Of a stretch of DNA of 18,540 nt, positions 8,315 through 14,710 are shown in pieces (within the stretch, counting starts at the first letter, position 1; the number at the start of each line of letters is the position of its first letter). The stretch is from contig DATGKW010000185.1 of NCBI GenBank assembly GCA_035294465.1, forward strand, positions 1 to 18,540, in the 5' to 3' direction. The notes beneath the pieces were generated by a model, which saw only the letters and a program-made list of their open reading frames with translations, searched no databases and was not told where the DNA came from. The translations under genes were made by a program, and so were the position numbers. Source of the DNA: Paraktedonobacter sp035294465 (GTDB lineage: Bacteria > Chloroflexota > Ktedonobacteria > Ktedonobacterales > Ktedonobacteraceae).

Positions 8315-8332
8315 ATAGAAAACGTTCTCTAT
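8315..8332. promoter_or_regulatory. LacI-type operator at the Gfo/Idh operon start site
   Basis: ATAGAAAACGTTCTCTAT is an 18-bp palindrome with a central CG and a single mismatched pair. It covers the predicted transcription start of the minus-strand operon, the classic place for a LacI-family repressor. The neighbouring LacI gene (4057-5127) is the obvious candidate protein. Confidence 0.6.
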
Positions 8333-8337
8333 CCAAG

Positions 8338-8367
8338 AGAATAACGTACGGCCTTTCATCTTGTCAA
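8338..8367 (-). promoter_or_regulatory. Promoter of the Gfo/Idh-DUF993-TIM barrel operon
   Basis: On the minus strand a perfect TTGACA (8367-8362) and TATTCT (8343-8338) are 18 bp apart. A short palindrome TTGATCAA (8378-8385) lies just upstream of the -35. The leader of about 70 bases ends in a good ribosome site. Confidence 0.6.
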
Positions 8368-8439
8368 GTGAGCCTCTTTGATCAAGATCTGGCAGCGACC
8401 TGGAGGCCCGGTGGAATAGACAGAGAGAAAACCATTTCT

Positions 8440-9066
8440 TCAGGCCGCCGGCACCTGGACTGTTATCGTCCAATACGTGTTTGCATCTACCATAAAATAA
8501 AACGTTCCACCTTTCCCTTCTCGCGCGCTTTGTACGACTCGGTGGGCAGCTACACACGTAATCTGCGCGCCCGCGTTATACAGGCTGCCATTCGCATTGT
8601 AGATCGCGATATAGAGATAGTCATCCACACCTTTGAGACCCTGGCAGGCCCAGGTTATTTGCCAGGTGGAGGCAGGAACGGTAAAAGTCTGTGTTTTCTC
8701 CGTAGAGCTGCCGGTATTAGAGCCAGTAAACGTGCGAAGCGTCTGCCAGGCATAGACAGCCTGGGTAGGAGTGGGCGTTGGTGTGGTCAGCGAAGTTGAT
8801 ACGGCCTGCACACTGCTGCTCTTTGCCACAGGATGTGACAAGACCGTAGATGAGAATACTCTTCCGAAGCCATAGTATCTGAAACCAAAGCCAATGAGAG
8901 AGAGCACAACCAGCACGATTAGCCAGGGCCAGCCGCGCTTGCCGAGCTTTTTCGCGGCTCTGGCCATAGATTCAGCAGAGAGTCTGGAGTTCTGCTTCAC
9001 AGGAGGCAGCGAAGACCGCCTGCTTCGTGACTGATACGCCTTTGTCAATAAGTGTCGTCGAGACAT
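8440..9066 (-). CDS. Membrane-anchored protein with C-terminal beta-rich extracytoplasmic domain, unknown function
   Basis: The 208-residue protein has a basic N-terminal tail (Ser/Arg-rich, residues 1-45), one transmembrane helix (about 46-62), a Ser/Thr/Pro stretch (TTPTPTPTQ) and a domain of about 100 residues with TFTGSNTGSSTEKTQTFTV, WQITWACQG, LYIAIYNANGS and GGTFYFMVDANTYWTITV. The pattern suggests a small beta-sandwich outside the membrane with two cysteines; it is not a catalytic domain I recognise. I chose ATG 9066 because GAGGA precedes it; the frame stays open further upstream into the GH48 gene but lacks a better start. It follows GH48 by 103 bases containing two hairpins and is probably expressed by read-through. 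Confidence 0.75.
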   Translation of the reverse strand: MSRRHLLTKAYQSRSRRSSLPPVKQNSRLSAESMARAAKKLGKRGWPWLIVLVVLSLIGFGFRYYGFGRVFSSTVLSHPVAKSSSVQAVSTSLTTPTPTPTQAVYAWQTLRTFTGSNTGSSTEKTQTFTVPASTWQITWACQGLKGVDDYLYIAIYNANGSLYNAGAQITCVAAHRVVQSAREGKGGTFYFMVDANTYWTITVQVPAA

Positions 9067-9084
9067 GAGCGGTATTCCTCGTGT

Positions 9085-9113
9085 AAAAAATCTTGCCGAG
9101 TGAAACGCGGCAA
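9085..9113 (-). terminator. Intrinsic terminator after the GH48 gene
   Basis: On the minus strand a perfect 6-bp stem, TTGCCG (9113-9108) with CGGCAA (9098-9093), has a 9-base loop and is followed after two bases by six T (9090-9085). This is the most canonical intrinsic terminator in the window. Confidence 0.65.
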
Positions 9114-9143
9114 CGCAGGCGACGGACTGGTCCGTCGCCTGCG
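9114..9143. other. 14-bp near-perfect palindrome abutting the GH48 terminator
   Basis: The arms 9114-9127 and 9130-9143 are complementary over 14 bases and GC-rich, with only two bases between them. As RNA it would form a strong stem with a tight loop directly before the intrinsic terminator at 9085-9113. Likely roles are protection of the GH48 transcript 3' end or competition with terminator folding. Confidence 0.6.
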
Positions 9144-9169
9144 CAGGGATTCGGTTCAGAATCCACTCA

Positions 9170-11716
9170 TCAGGTACTACAGGGCGTGCCGTTGAGTGTA
9201 AATGCCGTGGGCGGCGAATTGGTTCCGCTCCAGGCCCCATTAAAGCCGGGTTCTGAACTCAACGACTGACCTGGGGGTATCGACCCGTTATACGAGAGAT
9301 TCGTAATCGTGACGTTTGCCCCACTTTGCGTGTAGTTCCCGTTCCAGAGCTGCGTAATCGTCTGCCCGTTGGGGAAGGCGAATTGTAAGCTCCAGCCGTT
9401 AATCGCCGTTGTACCGGTGTTGGTAATCGTGAAATTCACGCCAAAGCCGCCCGGCCACTGGTTCGTGATCGTATAGACCACTTTACAGCTTGTGCCGGAT
9501 ACCGGCGTCGGACTCGGTGTTGGCGTCGGCTGCTGAGTTGGCGTCGGCGTCGGCTGCTGAGTTGGTGTCGGCGTCGGTGTTGGCGTCCGAGTCGGCGTCG
9601 CGGTCGGTGTTGCCGTTGGTGTCGAAGTCGGTGTTGCCGTAGCCGTTCCGGTTCCCGTGGGACTTGGCGTTGGCGTCCCAGACGAAGTTGGGAACAGGAT
9701 ATCGACCTCAGCCATAGTAATGGCGATGTCGGCCTGGGCCCAGAAACGATGGTAATGGAAGGTTGGCGCAGGGCCACCGTTCAGGTAAGCCTGTACCATC
9801 GGCCAGGACGGATCCTGCTCGTACTTGGGGCGCTCGCTGATGAACGTCATACCCGTCTGGATGGTCGCGCCCTGGGCATTTGTGCCGACCCAGCCGGACG
9901 GAATGTACACCACCTCGTCGAAGTTGCTGTAGTCCGTGCGCGTCTCCGGGTTGGAGATGCCGATGCTGTCCGAATAGTCATTCCACATATCGTTCAGCAG
10001 GGTTTCGGCCAGGGTTTGCGACGCGGTATCGCCAGATTTAGCTGCGTAGAAGAGCAGTGTCTGGGCCAGACCAGCCGTCACGCCCACATCCTGCGTGGTG
10101 TTCACCACAGTCACATGCAGGCCAGAGTTGTTCACCGAAGTCGTGCCAGAGGTCCAGTTACCACCCGGCTGCCCACTCCAGTTCAGAGTCGAAGGAATTG
10201 AGTAGGTGCCGTCGGAATTCACCGTCGTCACCGACTTGGCCCAGGCAACCCATTTATCCAGGATCGACTTGGCCGTTGCATTGCCCGTTTCGTAGTAGTA
10301 CTCCGCGAGACGCTCCATCGACCAGACCTGGTAGCCAAACCAGTTGTTGCTGGGCGGATTGTGATAGACCGGCTCCCAGTCGTATGCCTCTCCGTAGAAG
10401 GTCGGATCACCGGCTGGTGGCGTATCATACCGGCCATTCCAGCTATTGGTTGCGCCACCTGCAATCGCGCCTTCCGCCGATTGCAGCCACTCGTAGAACT
10501 GCAACTGGCGTTGCAAGCTGGTTGCCCAGTCACCGGGCGCGGTTGGAGACTTGGGTTCGAGCGCGGGAACAGTACTGAGCGCCCACGCAGCCAGGGGGTT
10601 TTGATAGCCCTGGGCGTCTGCGCCATCGCCAATACGCCAGGCCCAGCTACCAGCCGAGGGAAGCGCACCACCCCAGGCATAGTACCAGCCCAGCAGATAG
10701 GTTGAGCTGTTCTTACCCGTACCGGCCGGGCAGCTTGGGCTCGTGCATCCCATCGCCTTAAAGTACTTGTCGTACTCGCTATAGCGCAGATAGTCGCCCA
10801 TCTTCGCCGCTTCAGCGATTTCGGGAGCAATCGTGCTCTCCTGCCCTTGAGCGGTTGCCCAGGTGTACGCCCAATAGGCAGCCTGGACTGTGCGCGCGTC
10901 AGCATCGGGCGCGTCGGTATAGCGCCACTGCTTCGAGTAATTGCTGGTGGCAGGACCAGCCGCCGGAATGTTGAAGAGGCTCAGGAAGCCAGTTCCGTCG
11001 TTACGGCCCCAGGTGAAGGTTTCACACTCTGGCTGAACGACGGTCAACCAGACCGATTCCGATGCCCCACGCTGATACGAGTTGATGTAGGACGGTTTGG
11101 TTGTTCCATCGCCACAATGACCATAACCGTACCAGTTGTCTGTATCAAGCAACCATTGCATGCCGTAGACATCTGGTGTACCATAGGTACTCGTCAACTC
11201 GTTGTACAACGGGTCTTGCCCAACAGTGACGCTGGTCGTCAGTTGGGTGGGGTAATCGGTAATGTTGGGAGATTCAGGGGCATACTGAGCAGGGCTGCTG
11301 GGATTGTAGCCAGCATTGGTTGGCTGGTCAGCATCCGATGGGATCATATACTTATCCATCGTCTGCCAGGCATTAATAAAAGGCTGCCAGTTTCCCGTCA
11401 CCTCACCATAGGTGGCCTCAAGCCAGATCCAGAAACTAAACGTTTCTGAAGTTGTCTCATGCCCGTAATCCGGTGCTTCGACGATCAACGTCTCGACCGA
11501 GTGATACGGGATGCCCAGCGAACTGAAGTACCCGTTAGCGGGATTGGTGATCTCGTTGTAGAGCGTCAAGAAGTGCTGGGTCCAGGTAGATGTGGCTTGA
11601 GCGCTACTGGTATTCGCGTGCGCTGCCGGAATGCCTCGGGCTAAGAAGCCCGATATCACGAGCAAGAGTGTTACGAAACCCAGTATCAGGGACTGAAAGG
11701 TCCTTTTTCTGGTCAC
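9170..11716 (-). CDS. Secreted GH48 reducing-end cellobiohydrolase with C-terminal CBM2
   Basis: Domain order in 848 residues: signal peptide (about 1-34), GH48 catalytic domain (about 40-675), Thr/Pro/Gln linker, CBM2 at 743-848. The GH48 hallmark SVETLIVEAPDYGHETTSE is present; E80 and E91 correspond in spacing to E44 and E55 of Clostridium CelF, where E55 is the proposed catalytic acid. GH48 enzymes are inverting, processive and work from reducing chain ends, complementing the GH6 enzyme. The CBM2 keeps W, W and Y binding residues. The start is GTG 11716, five bases after GGAGG in an AAGGAGGTGA site; the longer open frame to 11803 has no such site. It is transcribed from the repeat-controlled promoter at 11893-11955 with a leader of about 170 bases. 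Confidence 0.94.
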   Translation of the reverse strand: MTRKRTFQSLILGFVTLLLVISGFLARGIPAAHANTSSAQATSTWTQHFLTLYNEITNPANGYFSSLGIPYHSVETLIVEAPDYGHETTSETFSFWIWLEATYGEVTGNWQPFINAWQTMDKYMIPSDADQPTNAGYNPSSPAQYAPESPNITDYPTQLTTSVTVGQDPLYNELTSTYGTPDVYGMQWLLDTDNWYGYGHCGDGTTKPSYINSYQRGASESVWLTVVQPECETFTWGRNDGTGFLSLFNIPAAGPATSNYSKQWRYTDAPDADARTVQAAYWAYTWATAQGQESTIAPEIAEAAKMGDYLRYSEYDKYFKAMGCTSPSCPAGTGKNSSTYLLGWYYAWGGALPSAGSWAWRIGDGADAQGYQNPLAAWALSTVPALEPKSPTAPGDWATSLQRQLQFYEWLQSAEGAIAGGATNSWNGRYDTPPAGDPTFYGEAYDWEPVYHNPPSNNWFGYQVWSMERLAEYYYETGNATAKSILDKWVAWAKSVTTVNSDGTYSIPSTLNWSGQPGGNWTSGTTSVNNSGLHVTVVNTTQDVGVTAGLAQTLLFYAAKSGDTASQTLAETLLNDMWNDYSDSIGISNPETRTDYSNFDEVVYIPSGWVGTNAQGATIQTGMTFISERPKYEQDPSWPMVQAYLNGGPAPTFHYHRFWAQADIAITMAEVDILFPTSSGTPTPSPTGTGTATATPTSTPTATPTATPTRTPTPTPTPTQQPTPTPTQQPTPTPSPTPVSGTSCKVVYTITNQWPGGFGVNFTITNTGTTAINGWSLQFAFPNGQTITQLWNGNYTQSGANVTITNLSYNGSIPPGQSLSSEPGFNGAWSGTNSPPTAFTLNGTPCST
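9497..9678 (-). repeat. Tandem coding repeat for the Thr/Pro linker of GH48
   Basis: About 60 codons encode PTATPTSTPTATPT and QQPTPTPT repeats. The QQPTPTPT unit occurs in near-identical DNA copies around 9529-9570. It is a flexible linker between the GH48 and CBM2 domains, distinct in detail from the PTNTPTST linker of GH6. Confidence 0.85.
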
Positions 11717-11817
11717 ACTCACCTCCTTGTTACGAAGAGCTGGTAGCCTGGAGAATGGGAACAGTCTTAGCAAGCCGTCCACCTTTCCTCTGGCTCCAAC
11801 CATCGAACGGAACTGTG

Positions 11818-11842
11818 TAACCGCTCATAATATGAGCGATTA
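11818..11842. promoter_or_regulatory. 25-bp palindrome in the GH48 leader
   Basis: TAACCGCTCAT (11818-11828) and ATGAGCGATTA (11832-11842) form an inverted repeat with 10 of 11 pairs matching and a 3-base centre. It lies about 50 bases downstream of the predicted GH48 start site. It could be a second operator or an RNA hairpin in the leader. Confidence 0.5.
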
Positions 11843-11892
11843 CGGTAGCAGAGAGTAATGATTAAGAAACCGAACGAATCGGCTTTCTCTGA

Positions 11893-11955
11893 AGTGTAGC
11901 CAATCATCCATCGGCACACAATGACAGCCACTAGACACATTGTGGACAGATAGAA
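11893..11955 (-). promoter_or_regulatory. GH48 promoter with three 11-bp direct-repeat operator units
   Basis: On the minus strand the units TTCTATCTGTC (11955-11945), CACAATGTGTC (11944-11934) and TAGTGGCTGTC (11933-11923) are followed by one base, a weak -35 TTGTGT (11921-11916), a 17-bp spacer ending GATTGGC and -10 TACACT (11898-11893). Every spacing is identical to the GH6 promoter although the genes are otherwise unrelated over most of this stretch. Confidence 0.7.
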
Positions 11956-12007
11956 GCAAGAACAATCTGAACCATAACAGGGAGAGAAGAAAGTGAGATC
12001 CGTATCC

Positions 12008-12060
12008 AAAAAAATTTTTTCGGGGAAATACTTGACAAGAAATCGGTTTCTCATTATCTT
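12008..12060 (+). promoter_or_regulatory. Promoter of the membrane XRE regulator with A/T-tract upstream element
   Basis: TTGACA (12032-12037) and TATCTT (12055-12060) are 17 bp apart. Seven A followed by six T (12008-12020) lie just upstream, resembling an UP element or bend. A palindrome AGAAA-TCGG-TTTCT (12038-12051) fills the spacer and could be an autoregulatory site. The leader to 12269 is about 200 bases and contains a direct repeat TGGCCATTA (12215-12223, 12234-12242) with no other structure I can interpret. Confidence 0.6.
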
Positions 12061-12268
12061 TTTGTTAACAAACGGTCGCTTTCAGTAATGGAAGAGTAAA
12101 CTGTGTAATACTTAATTGCCGATCAAACAGCAGGATATAGTAAGCAACACATACATAAAAAACTATTGTGATACTCCGCTACGTGAACATTCGTAAGCAA
12201 GACGCTACGAAGCCTGGCCATTAGAATGAGAGTTGGCCATTACTACGAGGTTACTGGAGGACACAAGC

Positions 12269-13417
12269 ATGGCACCCAATCGTCGTTTGAGACAGGCGCG
12301 TGAACTACGAGGTTGGTCCCAAGCAAAGGTTGCGGGACAAATCGGCACTGACGCGACCACAGTCAGCCGTTGGGAGCGCGGCCTTTTCGCTCCCACCCCC
12401 TATTTTCGTGAAAAGCTCTGTGTGCTCTTCGGCAAAAATGCCGAAGATCTGGGCTTGCTGGAGACTACGGATTGGTCTACTCCTGCTCTCCCTTCTTTGC
12501 AATTGAGTGGAGTATGGCAAAAAGATGACCTATCCACAAGTAGCGTTATTGCTCCCGCTCCACCATCCTGGCCAAAACGCACAGACACGTTCACCTATAT
12601 TCTGCATAGCGCTGTGCATGATCAGCAAGCCCATATGCTTTGGGAAGATGCGTATATCCGGGCAATGCGGGGCCAGCGCGCAGAGGCCCAGCAGTTGGGT
12701 GAGGCCAGCCTGAGCGCGTTTGAACGCGTCGGGCATATGAACGCTGCTGCCATTCGTGAATGGCTCAATCAGCATGACTTAACCTCTCCCCACGTGCCGC
12801 CGGCCAACGTGTCGCCAACATCCCTGCCTATTCCCTCAGAGCAGCGTAAGCAGTCAGCAAAGCCAGTTCTGCAAGGAAAGGGGGCCGGCATCGCGCTTAT
12901 TCTCCTGATCGTTGCACTTTGTGTGGCTACCTTCGCTTTTAGCCAGTTGTATTCGCCGGGCCAGGCTTCAACAACATCGGTTGTGCATGCCTCATCCGCT
13001 CCTAAGATAGCGAGCCAGGTGCAGTCGCCCACAGCGCAGATCCGCGGTACGACTACCCTACCGGCTGCGGCTCCTACACCTGGCAGAACAGCAGCCACAC
13101 CTGCACCTGCTGCTGGCCTATCGGCAAGAGTAGCTCCTACTCACCTGACGCTGCAGGATTGCCCGCAGGAGTCTCTTGGCTATCGCTGCACTGTGAGCCT
13201 CTGGGCATTTCCTGCTGGGCCGACCACGTTTACCTGGCGGGCCAGCAGCCCGGATTTGCCGGCAACCTTTAATCCCTCAGCAGGAACCGGCACGGCAGGG
13301 CAGCCAGTTCAGGTCATCATTTATCTTCAGAGCTCACCGGGGCAGAGTGGCCAACTCGTTTTCACTTTTACCTCTGCCACGAAAACTTCTACGGTATATG
13401 TTAGCTGGCAGGGGTAA
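12269..13417 (+). CDS. Single-pass membrane XRE-family (HTH_3) regulator with extracytoplasmic Ig-like domain
   Basis: In 382 residues: HTH_3 domain at about 4-60 (LRQARELRGWSQAKVAGQIG, then TTVSRWERG), a helical cytoplasmic part containing a TPR-like stretch (LWEDAYIRAMRGQRAEAQQL), one transmembrane helix at about 205-228, a Pro/Thr/Ala-rich spacer and a C-terminal domain of about 90 residues (LTLQDCPQESLGYRCTVSL, TFTWRASSPDLPATFNPSAG, GQLVFTFTS) that looks Ig/BACON-like with two cysteines. The order DNA-binding, membrane, external domain suggests a one-component sensor; RodZ has a similar plan, but its external domain differs. ATG 12269 is chosen because GGAGG lies 8 bases upstream. It diverges from GH48 and precedes the lipoprotein gene, both of which have the 11-bp repeat promoters. 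Confidence 0.85.
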   Translation: MAPNRRLRQARELRGWSQAKVAGQIGTDATTVSRWERGLFAPTPYFREKLCVLFGKNAEDLGLLETTDWSTPALPSLQLSGVWQKDDLSTSSVIAPAPPSWPKRTDTFTYILHSAVHDQQAHMLWEDAYIRAMRGQRAEAQQLGEASLSAFERVGHMNAAAIREWLNQHDLTSPHVPPANVSPTSLPIPSEQRKQSAKPVLQGKGAGIALILLIVALCVATFAFSQLYSPGQASTTSVVHASSAPKIASQVQSPTAQIRGTTTLPAAAPTPGRTAATPAPAAGLSARVAPTHLTLQDCPQESLGYRCTVSLWAFPAGPTTFTWRASSPDLPATFNPSAGTGTAGQPVQVIIYLQSSPGQSGQLVFTFTSATKTSTVYVSWQG

Positions 13418-13441
13418 GCAGGCAATCTTACAAAGCCTGTC

Positions 13442-13504
13442 ACCCATATGCTTAGTGACTGTCTAGCAGGTGTTCTTGTACAGAGCTGAGGAAGCCAGTA
13501 CAGT
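13442..13504 (+). promoter_or_regulatory. Third copy of the repeat-controlled promoter, before the lipoprotein gene
   Basis: Units ACCCATATGCT (13442-13452), TAGTGACTGTC (13453-13463) and TAGCAGGTGTT (13464-13474) precede one base, -35 TTGTAC (13476-13481), 17 bp and -10 TACAGT (13499-13504). The first unit matches the first GH6 unit at 8 of 11 positions. The TTGGC end of the spacer is not kept, and units are more degenerate than at the cellulase genes, so this copy is less certain. Confidence 0.55.
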
Positions 13505-13512
13505 ACATGCAT

Positions 13513-13546
13513 AATCACTCATATCGTCGGAATAGTATGAGTGGTT
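13513..13546. other. 11-bp inverted repeat in the lipoprotein leader
   Basis: AATCACTCATA (13513-13523) pairs with TATGAGTGGTT (13536-13546), with one G-U pair and a 12-base loop. It lies right after the predicted start of the lipoprotein transcript. It is either a leader hairpin or an operator. Confidence 0.4.
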
Positions 13547-13571
13547 TGGCCGGTTCGCTGGCGTATGCTGT

Positions 13572-13595
13572 AGGCGGCAGAATAATCTGCCGCCT
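13572..13595 (+). terminator. GC-rich hairpin between the XRE and lipoprotein genes
   Basis: A 10-bp stem (AGGCGGCAGA with TCTGCCGCCT) closes on the 4-base loop ATAA and is followed by TATTC. It is probably the terminator of the XRE gene, or an attenuator if the promoter at 13476-13504 is used. The U tract is short. The rest of 13418-13744 holds no gene. Confidence 0.5.
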
Positions 13596-13744
13596 TATTC
13601 GGGTATGTATGAGAATTCCTGATCCGTTTCCTTCCTGATCCGGCAAGAGAGATGATGACTTTATCTTCCGCTTCAAGCAAGCGGCAGGAAAGATTTCGCT
13701 TGCCAGACCGGCGGAAGGATACCTCCCGCAAAAGGAGTTGTACC

Positions 13745-14695
13745 TTGAATACACGAAATACAGGCAGTAAGCATTATTTTATTTACCAGCTTATTTTCTT
13801 CTTTCTGGTTCTTTTTCTCGTACAGGCTATCGCCGCGTGTAGCACGAATCCTCAAGGTTCTTCTCCTCCTGCTACACAGGTAGCTTCATCTACCCAGCCA
13901 GCACAGGCTTCCGCTACCCAGCCAGCTCAAACCCCTGGTGATCCTTCTCCGACAGCAACCACCACTCCACCATCCCTGGTCGGGCCAACAAACTTCCTCC
14001 TCGCTACGCCACTGAACTTTTCCAGCGTGAACGGGGCAACCATGGATGATAGTGGAGCAGTTACTCCACTCGACACAAACACAGTTGAAACAGAAGTCAC
14101 CGGGGAGCTAGAGCGCTTGCTTTTTGTCGTAGATAGCAGCGACAACGTAAAGGTCTACAGTCCGGGAGTGGCTCCGGTGGCGGCACAACTCAAGTTTAAT
14201 ACGGATGGCAGTACAGCCATCTTTTATACGCAGACGGTGGACTCTGAAGCGGGCACCATCGCCATTACCTTTGCGGGAGTATTGCTAAAGGATCAGATCC
14301 GCGTGGACTATCAGCAGCAGTACACGCCTTCCATGCTCATTAATGCATTGGCAAGCGATGTGGAAGTTTCCTTCACAACCCACGTGAAATGGGTGACTGC
14401 CAATCAGATACCGGCCGCTCCCAGCAATGGGACCTATCACATCACGAGTCAGGGAGGCATCGCCCTCTCGTGGTCGGCAGGGCAGAACGCAGTGTCTTAC
14501 AACGTCTATCGTTTAATCTCTGACCAGGACGAGGAGTTTCAACTGCTGGCTACGGTGCGCGGGACTTCCTATATAGATAACTCGAAGGACGCCATCCAGA
14601 ATATCAACTCGATAAAGGGGATTACCTATGCTATTTTCTCAGTCGGACCTACCGGCGTTGAAAATCCCGGTGGAATTGTCATATCTATCTCATAA
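13745..14695 (+). CDS. Secreted lipoprotein with C-terminal FN3-like domain, unknown function
   Basis: The 316-residue protein has a hydrophobic signal (about 11-28) and lipobox AIAAC with C32 as predicted lipid anchor. A Thr/Pro/Gln/Ala linker (about 35-77) is followed by a beta-rich domain of about 140 residues (LEVT-like strands, YTQTVDSEAGTIAITFAGV) and a fibronectin-III-like end (IALSWSAGQNAVSYNVYRL, YAIFSVGPTGVENPGG). The start is TTG 13745, selected because AAAGGAG lies 7-8 bases before it and it gives a clean signal sequence; an ATG at 13652 would add 31 non-hydrophobic residues. It is followed after 15 bases by the propeller gene. The middle domain faintly recalls cohesin-type beta sandwiches, but I cannot assign it. 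Confidence 0.8.
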   Translation: MNTRNTGSKHYFIYQLIFFFLVLFLVQAIAACSTNPQGSSPPATQVASSTQPAQASATQPAQTPGDPSPTATTTPPSLVGPTNFLLATPLNFSSVNGATMDDSGAVTPLDTNTVETEVTGELERLLFVVDSSDNVKVYSPGVAPVAAQLKFNTDGSTAIFYTQTVDSEAGTIAITFAGVLLKDQIRVDYQQQYTPSMLINALASDVEVSFTTHVKWVTANQIPAAPSNGTYHITSQGGIALSWSAGQNAVSYNVYRLISDQDEEFQLLATVRGTSYIDNSKDAIQNINSIKGITYAIFSVGPTGVENPGGIVISIS

Positions 14696-14710
14696 GGAGA
14701 GACAAGCACA

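Noticed and set aside
8440..9240. Longer start for the small membrane protein, extending into the GH48 gene
   Set aside because: The extension to 9240 would be read across the GH48 3' end and both hairpins, lacks a good ribosome site, and is replaced by ATG 9066 with GAGGA before it.
9497..9678. Regular short repeats that might suggest a CRISPR-like or minisatellite array
   Set aside because: The repeats are in frame, encode a Pro/Thr linker, have no spacers and no cas genes nearby.
1641..12210. Similarity between 1645-1676 and 12170-12205 (TACTCC followed by ACATT-GTAAG)
   Set aside because: Only two short blocks match and their spacing differs by two bases; too little to call a dispersed repeat or mobile element.
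12215..12242. Direct repeat TGGCCATTA in the XRE gene leader
   Set aside because: Two copies of 9 bases without a third or any relation to a promoter; noted only as leader content.
13745..14695. Cohesin-like domain in the lipoprotein, which would hint at a cellulosome
   Set aside because: Only a vague beta-strand resemblance (SEAGTIAITF) is visible, and no dockerin calcium-loop repeats occur in GH6 or GH48, which carry their own CBM2 instead.
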